Source: JBAXPW01 sp037132015 (GTDB lineage: Bacteria > Patescibacteriota > Microgenomatia > UBA1406 > GWC2-37-13). From it: DNA of 47,827 nt. Shown here one piece after another: positions 16,559 to 25,381 of this stretch. Within the stretch, counting starts at the first letter, position 1. Each line of letters starts with the position of its first letter. The position numbers were made by a program, and so were the translations under genes. The notes below the pieces were generated by a model that was not told the origin of the DNA, searched no databases, and was given only the letters and a program-made list of their open reading frames with translations. The stretch covers positions 1 to 47,827 of the forward strand of contig JBAXPW010000002.1 of assembly GCA_037132015.1 (NCBI GenBank). The letters run 5' to 3'.

Positions 16559-17649
16559 AACGAATAGGCATTGATGCAAGATTATATTTTCAAACAGGTG
16601 TGGGTGTGTATATAAGAAATTTCCTGCATAATCTTCAAAAATGTAACAACTCATACTTTGAGTATGTAATTTATGTGTTAGAAGAGGATGTTTCAAGAAT
16701 TCAAATTGAGAATCCTCATTTTACTTTTCGTACTACTCGTTCGCGATGGCATTCATTTGATGAACAAATATCATTTTATTTTTTAATTCAAAAAGATAAT
16801 ATTGATTTAATGCATTTTACTTATTATAGTTATCCAATCTTATATAATCGTCCGTTTGTTGCAACTATTCATGATTTAACTCCATTAAAATTTAGAACTG
16901 GTAAAGCATCAACAAAAAACAAACTCATATATAACATAAAATATTTTGTTTTGAGATATGTTTTTTTTAAAGAGTCGCATAGCTCATTAATGATTTTTAC
17001 ACCCACAGATTATACTAAGAGACAGATATTAGACGAATATCCTGATATTAACGCAAATAAAATTATTGTAACCTACGAAGGAATTAATCATGAATTAGTC
17101 GAATCACAAAGCTTGGATAATAATCTCGAATCAGATTATTATTTATATGTAGGTAATTTTTATCCTCATAAAAACGTTGATTATTTGGTTGATTCATATT
17201 TTTTATCTCATATTAAATCAAAATTAGTATTAGTTGGTCCGGGCAATGAGTTTATGAGTAAATTGAAGAAACGAGTTTCTGATTTGGGAATTCAAAATAA
17301 GGTGCTATTTCGAGCTGATATTTCAAATGAAGAATTATCGAGATATTATAGGTATGCAAAAGCTTTGATTTACCCTTCATTTTCAGAGGGATTGGGGTTG
17401 CCAGTGATAGAGGCTTCTTTTTTTAAGATTCCAATTATTGCGTCGAATATTCCTGTTTTTAAAGAGTTGTTAGGAGAGTCATATATATCCTTTGATCCAC
17501 ACATAAAAAAGGATTTGCAACAAATTTTAGAAAAAGTTGAAAAGCATCCGAGTTCTTTGATACTGCCCGAGTTAAAACAAGAATGCTCATTTGAAAAAAT
17601 GACTCAGAAAATTCACAGTATGTATTCTACTTTACTAAATAATAGTTAA
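16555..17649 (+). CDS. Family 4 glycosyltransferase
   Basis: 364 residues, GT-B fold. It begins MKRIGIDARLYFQTGVGVYIRNF, the usual start of WbnK/mannosyltransferase-like GT4 proteins. The C-terminal nucleotide-sugar domain shows YLYVGNFYPHKNVDYLVDSY, KLVLVGPG and YPSFSEGLGLPVIEA, containing the E-x7-E motif. The start overlaps the preceding GT2 stop by four bases, so the two are likely made together. Linkage specificity unknown. Confidence 0.88.
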   Translation: MKRIGIDARLYFQTGVGVYIRNFLHNLQKCNNSYFEYVIYVLEEDVSRIQIENPHFTFRTTRSRWHSFDEQISFYFLIQKDNIDLMHFTYYSYPILYNRPFVATIHDLTPLKFRTGKASTKNKLIYNIKYFVLRYVFFKESHSSLMIFTPTDYTKRQILDEYPDINANKIIVTYEGINHELVESQSLDNNLESDYYLYVGNFYPHKNVDYLVDSYFLSHIKSKLVLVGPGNEFMSKLKKRVSDLGIQNKVLFRADISNEELSRYYRYAKALIYPSFSEGLGLPVIEASFFKIPIIASNIPVFKELLGESYISFDPHIKKDLQQILEKVEKHPSSLILPELKQECSFEKMTQKIHSMYSTLLNNS

Positions 17650-17652
17650 AAT

Positions 17653-18792
17653 ATGCCTAAAAAAATTGCGATTGTATATGATTGGGTGGATAAATGGGGC
17701 GGAGTCGAACGATTGTTATGCTATGTATTAGATCATTATCCAAATGCTGATTTATTTACTTCTTATGCAAATTCGAAGAGCGCAGTATGGTCTCAAAAAT
17801 TTAATATAAAAACTAGTTTTATCCAGAAATTTCCGAACTTTATTAAGAAAAATCGCAACTTTTCTTTAATATTAAATCCGTTTGCATTTGAGGCTTTCAA
17901 TTTTCAAGAGTATGATGTTGTTATCTCAATTACGTCGGCTTTTGCGAAGGGCGTCATAACTCATCCTTCAACAAGACATATTTGTTACCTATTAACGCCT
18001 CCGAGATATTTGTGGGGATTGCAAAATGAATATATTAAAGATGGTCTTTTAAAGATATTTTCTGAACCTATTTCTCAATCATTGCGAACGTATGACTATG
18101 TTATAGCACAAAGACCTGATGTATTGATTAGTGAATCTAATTTGGTATCAAATAGATGTAGAAAGTATTATAATCGTCAATCCGACGTATTATATCCCCC
18201 ATTTGATTACTTTTACTGGCAAGGATTATTGAAAGATGGTTATATTAATATTCGGAAATTTGATTTAGACTCTAAACAATATTATTTATATGTTGGTCGT
18301 ATAGAACCATATAAGCGTGTTGATCTCCTCATTAGTACGTTTAATCAAATAGGAGACAAAAAACTTATAATAGTGGGAAATGGAACTCAGCTTAAAAAGT
18401 TGCAAAAAATTGCAAAATCAAATATTCAATTTATACAGAACGTAACGGATATTGAATTGGCAACATTATATCAATCAGCAAAATTTTTATTAATGCCACA
18501 GGAAGAAGAATTTGGTTATACATCACTAGAATCTCAAGCATGTGGTACTCCTGTATTATCATATAGATATAGTGGAACATCTGAAACAATAATTGAAGGC
18601 ATATCTGGCGAACTTTTTGAATCTCAAACAGTTTCATCAATTCGAGACGCACTTGAAAGATCTTCCACAATATCATACAATCTGAGTGTTAATGATGAGC
18701 GTATAAAAAATCATTTAATTAATTTTAGTGCGCTTGAATTTTTGAGAGTATTGGATTCATATGTTTATGCTGATGATGAACAAAAATTATAA
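17653..18792 (+). CDS. Family 4 glycosyltransferase (WbaZ-like)
   Basis: 379 residues, GT-B fold. MPKKIAIVYDWVDKWGGVERLL, the TPPRYLWG motif (about 117-124), LYVGRIEPYKRVDLLI and LLMPQEEEFGYTSLESQACGTPV are characteristic of mannosyltransferases of the WbaZ type. The following gene makes GDP-mannose, which agrees with a mannose donor, although that is inference. It starts 3 bases after the preceding GT4 gene. Confidence 0.88.
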   Translation: MPKKIAIVYDWVDKWGGVERLLCYVLDHYPNADLFTSYANSKSAVWSQKFNIKTSFIQKFPNFIKKNRNFSLILNPFAFEAFNFQEYDVVISITSAFAKGVITHPSTRHICYLLTPPRYLWGLQNEYIKDGLLKIFSEPISQSLRTYDYVIAQRPDVLISESNLVSNRCRKYYNRQSDVLYPPFDYFYWQGLLKDGYINIRKFDLDSKQYYLYVGRIEPYKRVDLLISTFNQIGDKKLIIVGNGTQLKKLQKIAKSNIQFIQNVTDIELATLYQSAKFLLMPQEEEFGYTSLESQACGTPVLSYRYSGTSETIIEGISGELFESQTVSSIRDALERSSTISYNLSVNDERIKNHLINFSALEFLRVLDSYVYADDEQKL

Positions 18793-18807
18793 ATACAATA
18801 TATTAGT

Positions 18808-19893
18808 ATGAAAGCAGTCATATTTGCTGGTGGAGTTGGGACTCGATTGTGGCCTTTGTCTCGTAAAAAATCCCCAAAACAATTTGAAAAAATTATTGGA
18901 AATAAATCAACATTACAATTAGCAGTTGAACGACTTTACCCCGATTTTAAACCTGAGGATATTTTTATATCTACAGGAATTGCATATGTAGAGTTAGTTG
19001 CTCAACAACTCTCGGAAATTCCAAAGGAGAATATTATGGGGGAGCCATGTAAAAGAGATGTTGGACCGGCAGTAGCTTATGTAATGGCCTATCTAGCAAA
19101 AAAATTTCCGGGTGAGGCAGTTATTATACTTTGGAGTGATCATTTGGTTAAAGAAGAGGAGAAATTTAAACATATAGTTACTATTGCTGGACAAATTGCA
19201 GAAACAGAAAAAAATAAAATAGTTTTTATAGGTCATAGACCGCGATTTGCTTCAGAGAATCTTGGATGGATAGAGACAGGTGTAGAGATACAACGAATTG
19301 GCGATGTTTCATTTAAGGCATTCAGAGGGTTCAAATATAAGCCAGATAAAGCAATCGCTCTCCAATATTTTAATGATAGTAAATATTGTTGGAATATTGG
19401 ATATTTTGTTACAACTCCAGCATTTATTTGCTCAATATACAAAAAATATTCTCCAGAAATATATCAGATCGCAGAAAAAATTATTAGCGAAAGTAACAAT
19501 TCTTCACTTCAAGACAGACTAAATATTTACTATAAAGAAATGCCTGAGATAAATTTTGATAATGCAGTTCTTGAACAGTTGGATCCAAACTATGCTTATG
19601 TGATAGCTGACGATATTGGATGGTCTGATGTAGGAGCATGGGAAGCGTTAAAGGAAGCTCTTGAAGAGAAAAGAGAAGATAATATTACACGAGGTGAAGT
19701 ATTATTAAGGGATAGTAAGGACTCTCTTGTATATAATTATCAAGATGGGAAGTTGGTTGTAGGAATTGATTTAGAAGATTTATTAGTAGTGAATACTGAG
19801 GATGTATTATTGGTATCTCGTAAAACATCTGTAGGAAAAATTAAAAAACTCGTTGAAGGATTTAATGGAACTGTACATGAAAAGTTAACGTGA
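18808..19893 (+). CDS. manC: Mannose-1-phosphate guanylyltransferase
   Basis: 361 residues: the pyrophosphorylase domain only, without the C-terminal phosphomannose isomerase domain of long ManC proteins. AVIFAGGVGTRLWPLSRKKSPKQF is the nucleotide-binding signature (GGxGTRLWPLSR...PKQF), and ADDIGWSDVGAWEAL near residue 270 is the sugar-site motif. It makes GDP-mannose from mannose-1-phosphate and GTP. It presumably feeds the neighbouring glycosyltransferases. The symbol is by function; manB/manA are not in the window. Confidence 0.9.
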   Translation: MKAVIFAGGVGTRLWPLSRKKSPKQFEKIIGNKSTLQLAVERLYPDFKPEDIFISTGIAYVELVAQQLSEIPKENIMGEPCKRDVGPAVAYVMAYLAKKFPGEAVIILWSDHLVKEEEKFKHIVTIAGQIAETEKNKIVFIGHRPRFASENLGWIETGVEIQRIGDVSFKAFRGFKYKPDKAIALQYFNDSKYCWNIGYFVTTPAFICSIYKKYSPEIYQIAEKIISESNNSSLQDRLNIYYKEMPEINFDNAVLEQLDPNYAYVIADDIGWSDVGAWEALKEALEEKREDNITRGEVLLRDSKDSLVYNYQDGKLVVGIDLEDLLVVNTEDVLLVSRKTSVGKIKKLVEGFNGTVHEKLT

Positions 19894-19918
19894 TTACAAT
19901 TATTTGGGAAATATATAC

Positions 19919-20590
19919 ATGAGTCGAATAATAAAATTATTTTATGGTGGAATATACGAAAGAAGTACAAAAAGAATATTAGATATATTGTTATCATTAA
20001 TCTTATTGATTGTATTTGCTCCAATTTGTATATTAACAGCCATTGCAATTATTATCGACTCGAAAGGTCCTGTATTTGCAGATGTTCCAGATAGAATAGG
20101 ACAAAATGGAAAAAAATTTAAGATGTATAAATTCCGTTCTATGATTATTAATGCTCATTTTTTATTAAGAAGCGATCCACGGTTACAACAGTTATTTGAA
20201 GAGTATAAAAAGGGAAGTTACAAACTCAAAAAAGATCCACGTATTACCCCAGTTGGTAAATTTATTAGAAAACATTCAATTGATGAGATTCCTCAGCTTC
20301 TTAATGTGCTTAAAGGAGATATGAGCATTGTGGGTCCTAGAGCTTACTATCCTGATGAATTAGAAAATCAACAAAAAAAATATCCTGAGACAAAACAATT
20401 GGTAAAAACTGTATTATCTGTGAAACCTGGGGTTACAGGACTTTGGCAGGTTTCAGGTCGATCTGAAATAAATTTTGATAAAAGGATTGCCATAGATGCA
20501 AAATATGTTCTCCACATTTCTTTTTTAAAGGATTTACAGATCATTTTTAAGACACCATTAATTATGTTGACTGGTCAAGGTGCAGTATAA
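19919..20590 (+). CDS. Initiating sugar transferase (short bacterial PGT / WcaJ C-terminal type)
   Basis: 223 residues from ATG 19919; the in-frame TTG at 19904 is a weaker choice. A single hydrophobic hairpin (ILDILLSLILLIVFAPICILTAIAI) precedes the catalytic part: FKMYKFRSM, RKHSIDEIPQLLNVLKGDMSIVGPR and VKPGVTGLWQVSGRS. This is the minimal monotopic phosphoglycosyl transferase, which moves a sugar-phosphate from a UDP-sugar to undecaprenyl phosphate to start a polysaccharide. It lacks the N-terminal membrane domain of long PglC/WcaJ relatives. Last gene of the block. Confidence 0.92.
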   Translation: MSRIIKLFYGGIYERSTKRILDILLSLILLIVFAPICILTAIAIIIDSKGPVFADVPDRIGQNGKKFKMYKFRSMIINAHFLLRSDPRLQQLFEEYKKGSYKLKKDPRITPVGKFIRKHSIDEIPQLLNVLKGDMSIVGPRAYYPDELENQQKKYPETKQLVKTVLSVKPGVTGLWQVSGRSEINFDKRIAIDAKYVLHISFLKDLQIIFKTPLIMLTGQGAV

Positions 20591-20609
20591 TTTATTTATA
20601 ATACCATTG

Positions 20610-20637
20610 TTGATAAATCTGATAAATATTGTATAAT
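20610..20637 (+). promoter_or_regulatory. Promoter for the DUF4012 gene, apparently leaderless
   Basis: TTGATA (20610-20615), a 16-base spacer and TATAAT (20632-20637). Only 5 bases separate the -10 box from the ATG at 20643, so transcription should start at or next to the start codon. No Shine-Dalgarno site is possible. Confidence 0.6.
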
Positions 20638-20642
20638 GAAAT

Positions 20643-22508
20643 ATGCGTAGAAAAAAACGAACTGGTTTGAAGATATTTTTTGGAATTTTAGCTTTTTTAT
20701 TCGTAATAGTTTGTGTTATTGGAGTGGTAGGTTATTTTAATGTAGTGGTTCCAATTCTAAAAATAAAATCAAAAGCTGATATTCTTGTTGCGTCGGGTAA
20801 AACCTTGCGTGAGGTCTTCAAAAAAAATGATATAGATCTTGTAAAGAAAGAAGTTGCAAAAATTCAAAGTCAGTATCAAGATTTTGCAAATGAAAGCAAA
20901 TTGATATATTGGGCTACTTCTATTCCCCAAGTAAAAGATTATAAAAATGCGGTAGAAGCGGGTGATTATCTTCTTAAAGCTACTACAGTAAGTATTGATG
21001 CGATTTACCCTTATGCAGATCTTATTGGACTAAAAAAAGGTCAGACAAATTTTCTTGAAAAATCAGCAGAAGATCGTCTTCAAACGGCAGTCGCCACCTT
21101 GGAAAAAGTACTTGTAAAAGTTGATGATATCGCGGGATATATAACTGAGGCTGAAAAAAGAATAGATTCTATTGATCCTGATAGATATCCAGAAAAAATT
21201 GGTGGTCGAAATGTTAGATCAGAAATAGTAAATGCAAAAGAAGGCTTTCGAGGTATTGTAGCTTTGTTTGTTGATGCGAAGCCAATTGTTAAGAATTTAC
21301 CAAAAATTTTAGGTGCTAACGGAAAAGAAAAAACATACTTAATTATATTTCAAAATGAAAAAGAAGCCAGAGCAACTGGTGGATTTTTGACGGCATATGC
21401 AATTTTTAAGATCAAAGATGGTAGGATGGCTATTGAACGATCATCTGATATTTATAATCTCGATGCAAGCATTGAACCAAATCACCCCTCAGCTCCTGAA
21501 AAAATACGAACTTATCATATAAATGTTCCAAAGTTTTGGATACGAGATAGCAATATTTCACCAGATTTTGTTGAATCTATGAAACTATTTAATTCATTAT
21601 ATGAAAAGAGCAGAGATAGAGTAGCATATGATGGAGTGTTTGCAATGGATTCTAAGATTCTTGTGGATATGTTGACTATTTATGGTGATATCGAAGCAGG
21701 AGGAGTGAGATTCTCTGCAAAACAAGACACCCGATGTGATTGTCCTCAGGTTATATATCAACTTTTTGATCTAGTTGGTAGACCTGTCGGCTATATAAAG
21801 GAAAATAGAAAAGGAATACTTGGAGTTCTCATGTATGAATTGTTCCAAAAGGCATTAAAATCGTCTCCTTCTAGATATTGGGGTGTGATGTTTCAAGCTA
21901 TGTTCCTCAATCTACAAGAAAAACATATATTGTTGAATTTTAATGATCCTGTTATCCAGCAATCAGTAGAAAAAATGAATTTTGGTGGCTTGATAAGTCA
22001 AGTACAAAATATTGATTATCTTCATGTTAATAATGTGAATTTTGCAGGTGCTAAATCAGATTTATTTGTTTCAGAAAATATTATTTCTACTACCTCATTC
22101 GAAGGCAATGTAATCAATCGTGAAGTAAAGGTAGAATATAAGAATCCGTATCCTCAATCAGATTGTAGTTTGCTAAGAAGTAGTTTATGTTTAAATGCAC
22201 CAAGACGTACATGGATACGAATTTATGTACCAAAAGGATCCAAGTTGATTGGTTTTACTGGCTCTCAAATGAAAGTTCAAACATATGATGAATTGGGGAA
22301 AACTGTATTTGAAGGCTTCACAGTTGTTCCAACTCAGGGGCGTACTGAAATAGATGTGAAATATTCACTGCCTTCAACGCTCAGCAAGAGTAATTATTCA
22401 TTAATGATACAGAAACAGCCGGGGAAAGATAAACAACAACTTTCAGTTACCATTGATACAAAGAAGGTATATTCGGGTAACTTTCTCATAGATAAGACTG
22501 TAAAATAA
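20643..22508 (+). CDS. DUF4012 membrane-anchored extracytoplasmic protein
   Basis: 621 residues. A basic start (MRRKKRTGLK) and one TM helix (~10-34) are followed by a helical region (~40-200) and the DUF4012 core: YLIIFQNEKEARATGGFL, then AYAIFKIKDGRM and a long alpha/beta region. The C-terminal ~110 residues look like beta-sandwich. Function is unknown; the family is common in CPR and Gram-positive bacteria and often lies near polysaccharide genes, as here. A pair of cysteines (CDCP) around residue 364 and C...C near 511-518 could form disulfides. Confidence 0.85.
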   Translation: MRRKKRTGLKIFFGILAFLFVIVCVIGVVGYFNVVVPILKIKSKADILVASGKTLREVFKKNDIDLVKKEVAKIQSQYQDFANESKLIYWATSIPQVKDYKNAVEAGDYLLKATTVSIDAIYPYADLIGLKKGQTNFLEKSAEDRLQTAVATLEKVLVKVDDIAGYITEAEKRIDSIDPDRYPEKIGGRNVRSEIVNAKEGFRGIVALFVDAKPIVKNLPKILGANGKEKTYLIIFQNEKEARATGGFLTAYAIFKIKDGRMAIERSSDIYNLDASIEPNHPSAPEKIRTYHINVPKFWIRDSNISPDFVESMKLFNSLYEKSRDRVAYDGVFAMDSKILVDMLTIYGDIEAGGVRFSAKQDTRCDCPQVIYQLFDLVGRPVGYIKENRKGILGVLMYELFQKALKSSPSRYWGVMFQAMFLNLQEKHILLNFNDPVIQQSVEKMNFGGLISQVQNIDYLHVNNVNFAGAKSDLFVSENIISTTSFEGNVINREVKVEYKNPYPQSDCSLLRSSLCLNAPRRTWIRIYVPKGSKLIGFTGSQMKVQTYDELGKTVFEGFTVVPTQGRTEIDVKYSLPSTLSKSNYSLMIQKQPGKDKQQLSVTIDTKKVYSGNFLIDKTVK

Positions 22509-22546
22509 ATAGTTTTTATTTTCTCTAGCATTCTTCTTTTAGGTGT

Positions 22547-23071
22547 ATGAACGTTTTTAAAACTGAAGCTTTTGTACTAAAAAAGTTTAGATTACCTAAT
22601 AATGATGTTATTGTAACCTGTTTTACACAAGAATTTGGAAAAATTCGTTCTATTGCAAAAGGAGTTAAGAATATTACCAGTAGAAGAGCGCCTCATTTAG
22701 ACTCGATAAATATGATAGAGGTCATCTATAGAAAAAAGAGTGAATCATATTATCTCGTTGGAACTAAATTAATTAGTGCTTTTTCTGCAATTAAGGCCAG
22801 TGAATATAAGCAAAAAATTGTATATTTCTTTTTTTACATTATTGATTTTATGCTTCCAGAAGCAGTGCAAGATATTGAGATATATCAATGGTTAAGAAAT
22901 CTACTTGTGGTATTAGGAGGAGATACAATATATGTTCAAACTAGTCTCCATAAAGATTTGAATGCACTTATGAGATTATTAGGTTATATCGACTCCGATC
23001 TTTCATATAATAGTCTTATAGTATTAATTGAAGAAACTATTCATGAAAAATTACCAAAATATATACTATAA
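22547..23071 (+). CDS. recO: DNA repair protein RecO, shortened
   Basis: 174 residues against ~240 in E. coli. The N-terminal OB fold is clear: KTEAFVLKKFRLPNNDVIVTCFTQEFGKIRSIAKGVKN and SRRAPHLDSINMIEV. A helical part follows to ~174. The C-terminal zinc-ribbon seen in many RecO proteins is missing; no CxxC pair exists. RecO loads RecA on SSB-coated DNA with RecR. A 38-base gap precedes it; glyS follows. Confidence 0.85.
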   Translation: MNVFKTEAFVLKKFRLPNNDVIVTCFTQEFGKIRSIAKGVKNITSRRAPHLDSINMIEVIYRKKSESYYLVGTKLISAFSAIKASEYKQKIVYFFFYIIDFMLPEAVQDIEIYQWLRNLLVVLGGDTIYVQTSLHKDLNALMRLLGYIDSDLSYNSLIVLIEETIHEKLPKYIL

Positions 23072-23148
23072 TGTATAGGTAAGCTTCTAGAATTTTGAGA
23101 CGAGTATTTTATATTTAAGAACGATAATTTTTATTTGAACAGTTATTT

Positions 23149-24564
23149 ATGGAAAAAATTGTAGCATTGTGTAAAAGAAGAGGATTTGTATTTCCCTCTT
23201 CAGAGATATATGGTGGATTTTCAGCTACCTATGATTATGGACCAATGGGCGTATTATTGAAAAATAATATTAAAAACAGCTGGTGGAATATCTTAGTGCA
23301 AGAACATGAAAACGTAATAGGACTTGATGCCGCTGTTATGAGCCATCCAAAGACATGGGAAGCTTCGGGACATGTGGCTTCTTTTACTGATCCACTTGTT
23401 GAGGATAAGGTAACCCATGAGAGATTTCGAGCTGATCATGTGATTGAAGAATATGTAGAAAAAAGGAATCTTTCATTGACGCAGGTGATCCAAAAATATG
23501 TGTCTGATAAGGCTCAGTTATCAGAACTAGCAATAGAGGAAATGAGTATGATTATTAAAGGAGAAAAAATTACTAGTAAAAATGGTAATGAATTAACAGA
23601 GCCAAAGGTATTTAATTTGTTAGTAGAAGCTAAAATAGGATCAACTGAGGAAAATAAACAGGTTGTATATTTGAGAGGAGAGACATGTCAGGCAATATTT
23701 TTACAATATCCAAATATTTTAAGCTCAACACGAGTAAAGATTCCATTTGGTGTTGCTCAAATTGGTAAGGCATTTCGAAATGAAATAACTACCAAACAAT
23801 TTGTATTGCGTACGCGTGAGTTTGAACAAATGGAATTTGAATATTTTGTTGATCCAGACACGTCATTTGAAGCATATGATTATTGGGAAAAATTTTTCAC
23901 TCAATCATTTTTGATTGAAAAACTTGGACTTAGTAAAGATGATATTCGTTTGAGAGAAATACCTCCTGCTGAAAGAAGTCATTATGCAAAAAAGCAAAAA
24001 GATTTCGAGATTAGAATCCAAGGTGATAAGTGGATTGAATGTTCACCGATGAATCATCGTGGAGATTGGGATTTATCTAGACATGGTGAGTATAGTGGGC
24101 ATGATTTTACATATACGGATGGAAGTGGCAAGAAGTATATCCCAAATGTCATAGAGACTTCGTTTGGACTCGATAGATTATTATATATTTTACTTGAAAA
24201 AAATTATAAGGAAGAGGAAATTAATGGAGAAAACCGCGTTTATTTATCTTTGCCTTTTAATATAGCTCCAATTAAAGTTGCAGTATTTCCTTTATTAAGA
24301 AATAAGCCAGAGCTTATACAAAAGTCGCAAGAATTGTATAAGAATCTAAAACATTTATGCATGTGTACATATGATGATAATGGGAATATCGGCAAGCGAT
24401 ATAGACGTCAAGACGAAATTGGTACTCCATTTTGTATCACTATTGATTTTAAAACTTTAGAGGATGATACGGTTACTATAAGACATCGAGATACTACAAA
24501 ACAGGAAAGAATCAATATAAATCAACTTCAAAGTTATCTTATTAGTCAAGGTATTGGAAATTAA
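23149..24564 (+). CDS. glyS: Glycyl-tRNA synthetase, alpha2 (archaeal/eukaryotic-like) type
   Basis: 471 residues, class II. Features in order: RRGFVFPSSEIYGGFSATYDYGPMG (1-34), the insertion around 90-165, motif 2 GKAFRNEI (206-213) with REFEQMEFEYF, WIECSPMNHRGDWDL, motif 3 SFGLDRLLY, and the anticodon-binding domain from ~365 (VAVFPLLRN...YRRQDEIGTPFCITID). It charges tRNA-Gly. The loop usually reading RPETAQG is RGETCQA here (176-182). A 77-base gap precedes the gene. Some databases name this form glyQS. Confidence 0.94.
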   Translation: MEKIVALCKRRGFVFPSSEIYGGFSATYDYGPMGVLLKNNIKNSWWNILVQEHENVIGLDAAVMSHPKTWEASGHVASFTDPLVEDKVTHERFRADHVIEEYVEKRNLSLTQVIQKYVSDKAQLSELAIEEMSMIIKGEKITSKNGNELTEPKVFNLLVEAKIGSTEENKQVVYLRGETCQAIFLQYPNILSSTRVKIPFGVAQIGKAFRNEITTKQFVLRTREFEQMEFEYFVDPDTSFEAYDYWEKFFTQSFLIEKLGLSKDDIRLREIPPAERSHYAKKQKDFEIRIQGDKWIECSPMNHRGDWDLSRHGEYSGHDFTYTDGSGKKYIPNVIETSFGLDRLLYILLEKNYKEEEINGENRVYLSLPFNIAPIKVAVFPLLRNKPELIQKSQELYKNLKHLCMCTYDDNGNIGKRYRRQDEIGTPFCITIDFKTLEDDTVTIRHRDTTKQERININQLQSYLISQGIGN

Positions 24565-24578
24565 AATTCTAGAATAAT

Positions 24579-25064
24579 ATGGAATATATAAAAAATAATA
24601 AAAAATTACTTTATATTTTCGTGATAATTATTGGAGTTATTGTGATCGCAGTAGTATTTGCTGTTATGACAAGATCAAATGCAAAAAAACAAGTTAAAAA
24701 GGTAGTGGTAAATAGTGAATTACCTGATGTCGCCGTTATTCCTACTATAGAGTCTTCTGTAGGAGTACAACTCAATCAATTATTACCAAAAAAGGAAGTT
24801 GAATTTATATTTAATAATATTCCTCAAGGAACAGAACGAATCGAATTAGAATTAACCTTTAAAACCACAGAGAAGGATCAGGATGGCTCGTATGCGGAAA
24901 TTAAAATTGAAAGTGGAGCAAAGTCCGGAAAACAAAAATTTGTATTTGGTACTGCATCGTCAGGAGTGATGCGTTATGTAACAGTTGTTGGTGATATTTC
25001 GTTGAATGCTGTGTTCCACGGCTCATATGGTGAACGTATGTTAACAAAAAATTTTAGTTTATAA
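24579..25064 (+). CDS. Small membrane-anchored protein of unknown function
   Basis: 161 residues. One TM helix near the N-terminus (LYIFVIIIGVIVIAVVFAVM, ~11-30) is followed by a linker and a beta-rich outer domain (ELELTFKTTEKDQDG, SYAEIKIESG, KQKFVFGTASSGVMRYVTVVGD). I do not recognise a family. It lies between glyS and rpsT, ends 62 bases before rpsT, and may belong with the surface genes that follow. Confidence 0.7.
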   Translation: MEYIKNNKKLLYIFVIIIGVIVIAVVFAVMTRSNAKKQVKKVVVNSELPDVAVIPTIESSVGVQLNQLLPKKEVEFIFNNIPQGTERIELELTFKTTEKDQDGSYAEIKIESGAKSGKQKFVFGTASSGVMRYVTVVGDISLNAVFHGSYGERMLTKNFSL

Positions 25065-25076
25065 TATTAGTTGATG

Positions 25077-25104
25077 TTGCATTATAACATTAAAAGTTTA
25101 TACA
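25077..25104 (+). promoter_or_regulatory. Promoter of rpsT and the PilN/PilO module
   Basis: TTGCAT (25077-25082), a 16-base spacer and TATACA (25099-25104, extended by AT). Transcription would start near 25111, leaving a leader of about 15 bases that contains the Shine-Dalgarno sequence. The promoter probably serves rpsT and the genes coupled to it. Confidence 0.55.
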
Positions 25105-25111
25105 ATAAGAG

Positions 25112-25119
25112 AGGAGGTG
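25112..25119 (+). promoter_or_regulatory. Perfect Shine-Dalgarno sequence of rpsT
   Basis: AGGAGGTG ends 7 bases before the ATG at 25127. It is complementary to the usual 16S rRNA 3' end over eight bases. Nearly all other genes in the window lack such a site, so rpsT stands out. Confidence 0.85.
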
Positions 25120-25126
25120 TAAAAGA

Positions 25127-25381
25127 ATGCCAAATATACAATCAGCAAAAAAGAAAGTTCGAAAAGATATTAAACGTACAGCTGCTAATGATTCATATAA
25201 AAAAACAGTACAAAAAACATTGAAAGATGTCATGAAAATAGTAGATGCTGTAAAAAAAGCAGTAGCTATTAAAAAAGCCTATTCTGTAATTGATAAAGCA
25301 ACTAAACGAAAAATATTCCATAAAAATACTGCAGCAAGATTAAAGTCACAGGTTAGTAGAAATTCAGTACAAAAAACATGA
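25127..25381 (+). CDS. rpsT: Ribosomal protein bS20
   Basis: 84 residues, normal length. MPNIQSAKKKVRKDIKRTAANDSYKK at the start and the NTAARLKSQV segment near the end are typical of S20, a helical binder of 16S rRNA. It has its own promoter and the only perfect Shine-Dalgarno site in the window. Its stop overlaps the PilN-like start in ATGA (25378-25381), tying a ribosomal protein to a surface-assembly module. Confidence 0.95.
   Translation: MPNIQSAKKKVRKDIKRTAANDSYKKTVQKTLKDVMKIVDAVKKAVAIKKAYSVIDKATKRKIFHKNTAARLKSQVSRNSVQKT

Noticed and set aside
23072..23148. Possible T-box or other riboswitch before glyS.
   Set aside because: The 77-base gap is too short for a T-box and shows no conserved T-box core or antiterminator pair; only short palindromes such as TTCTAGAA are present.
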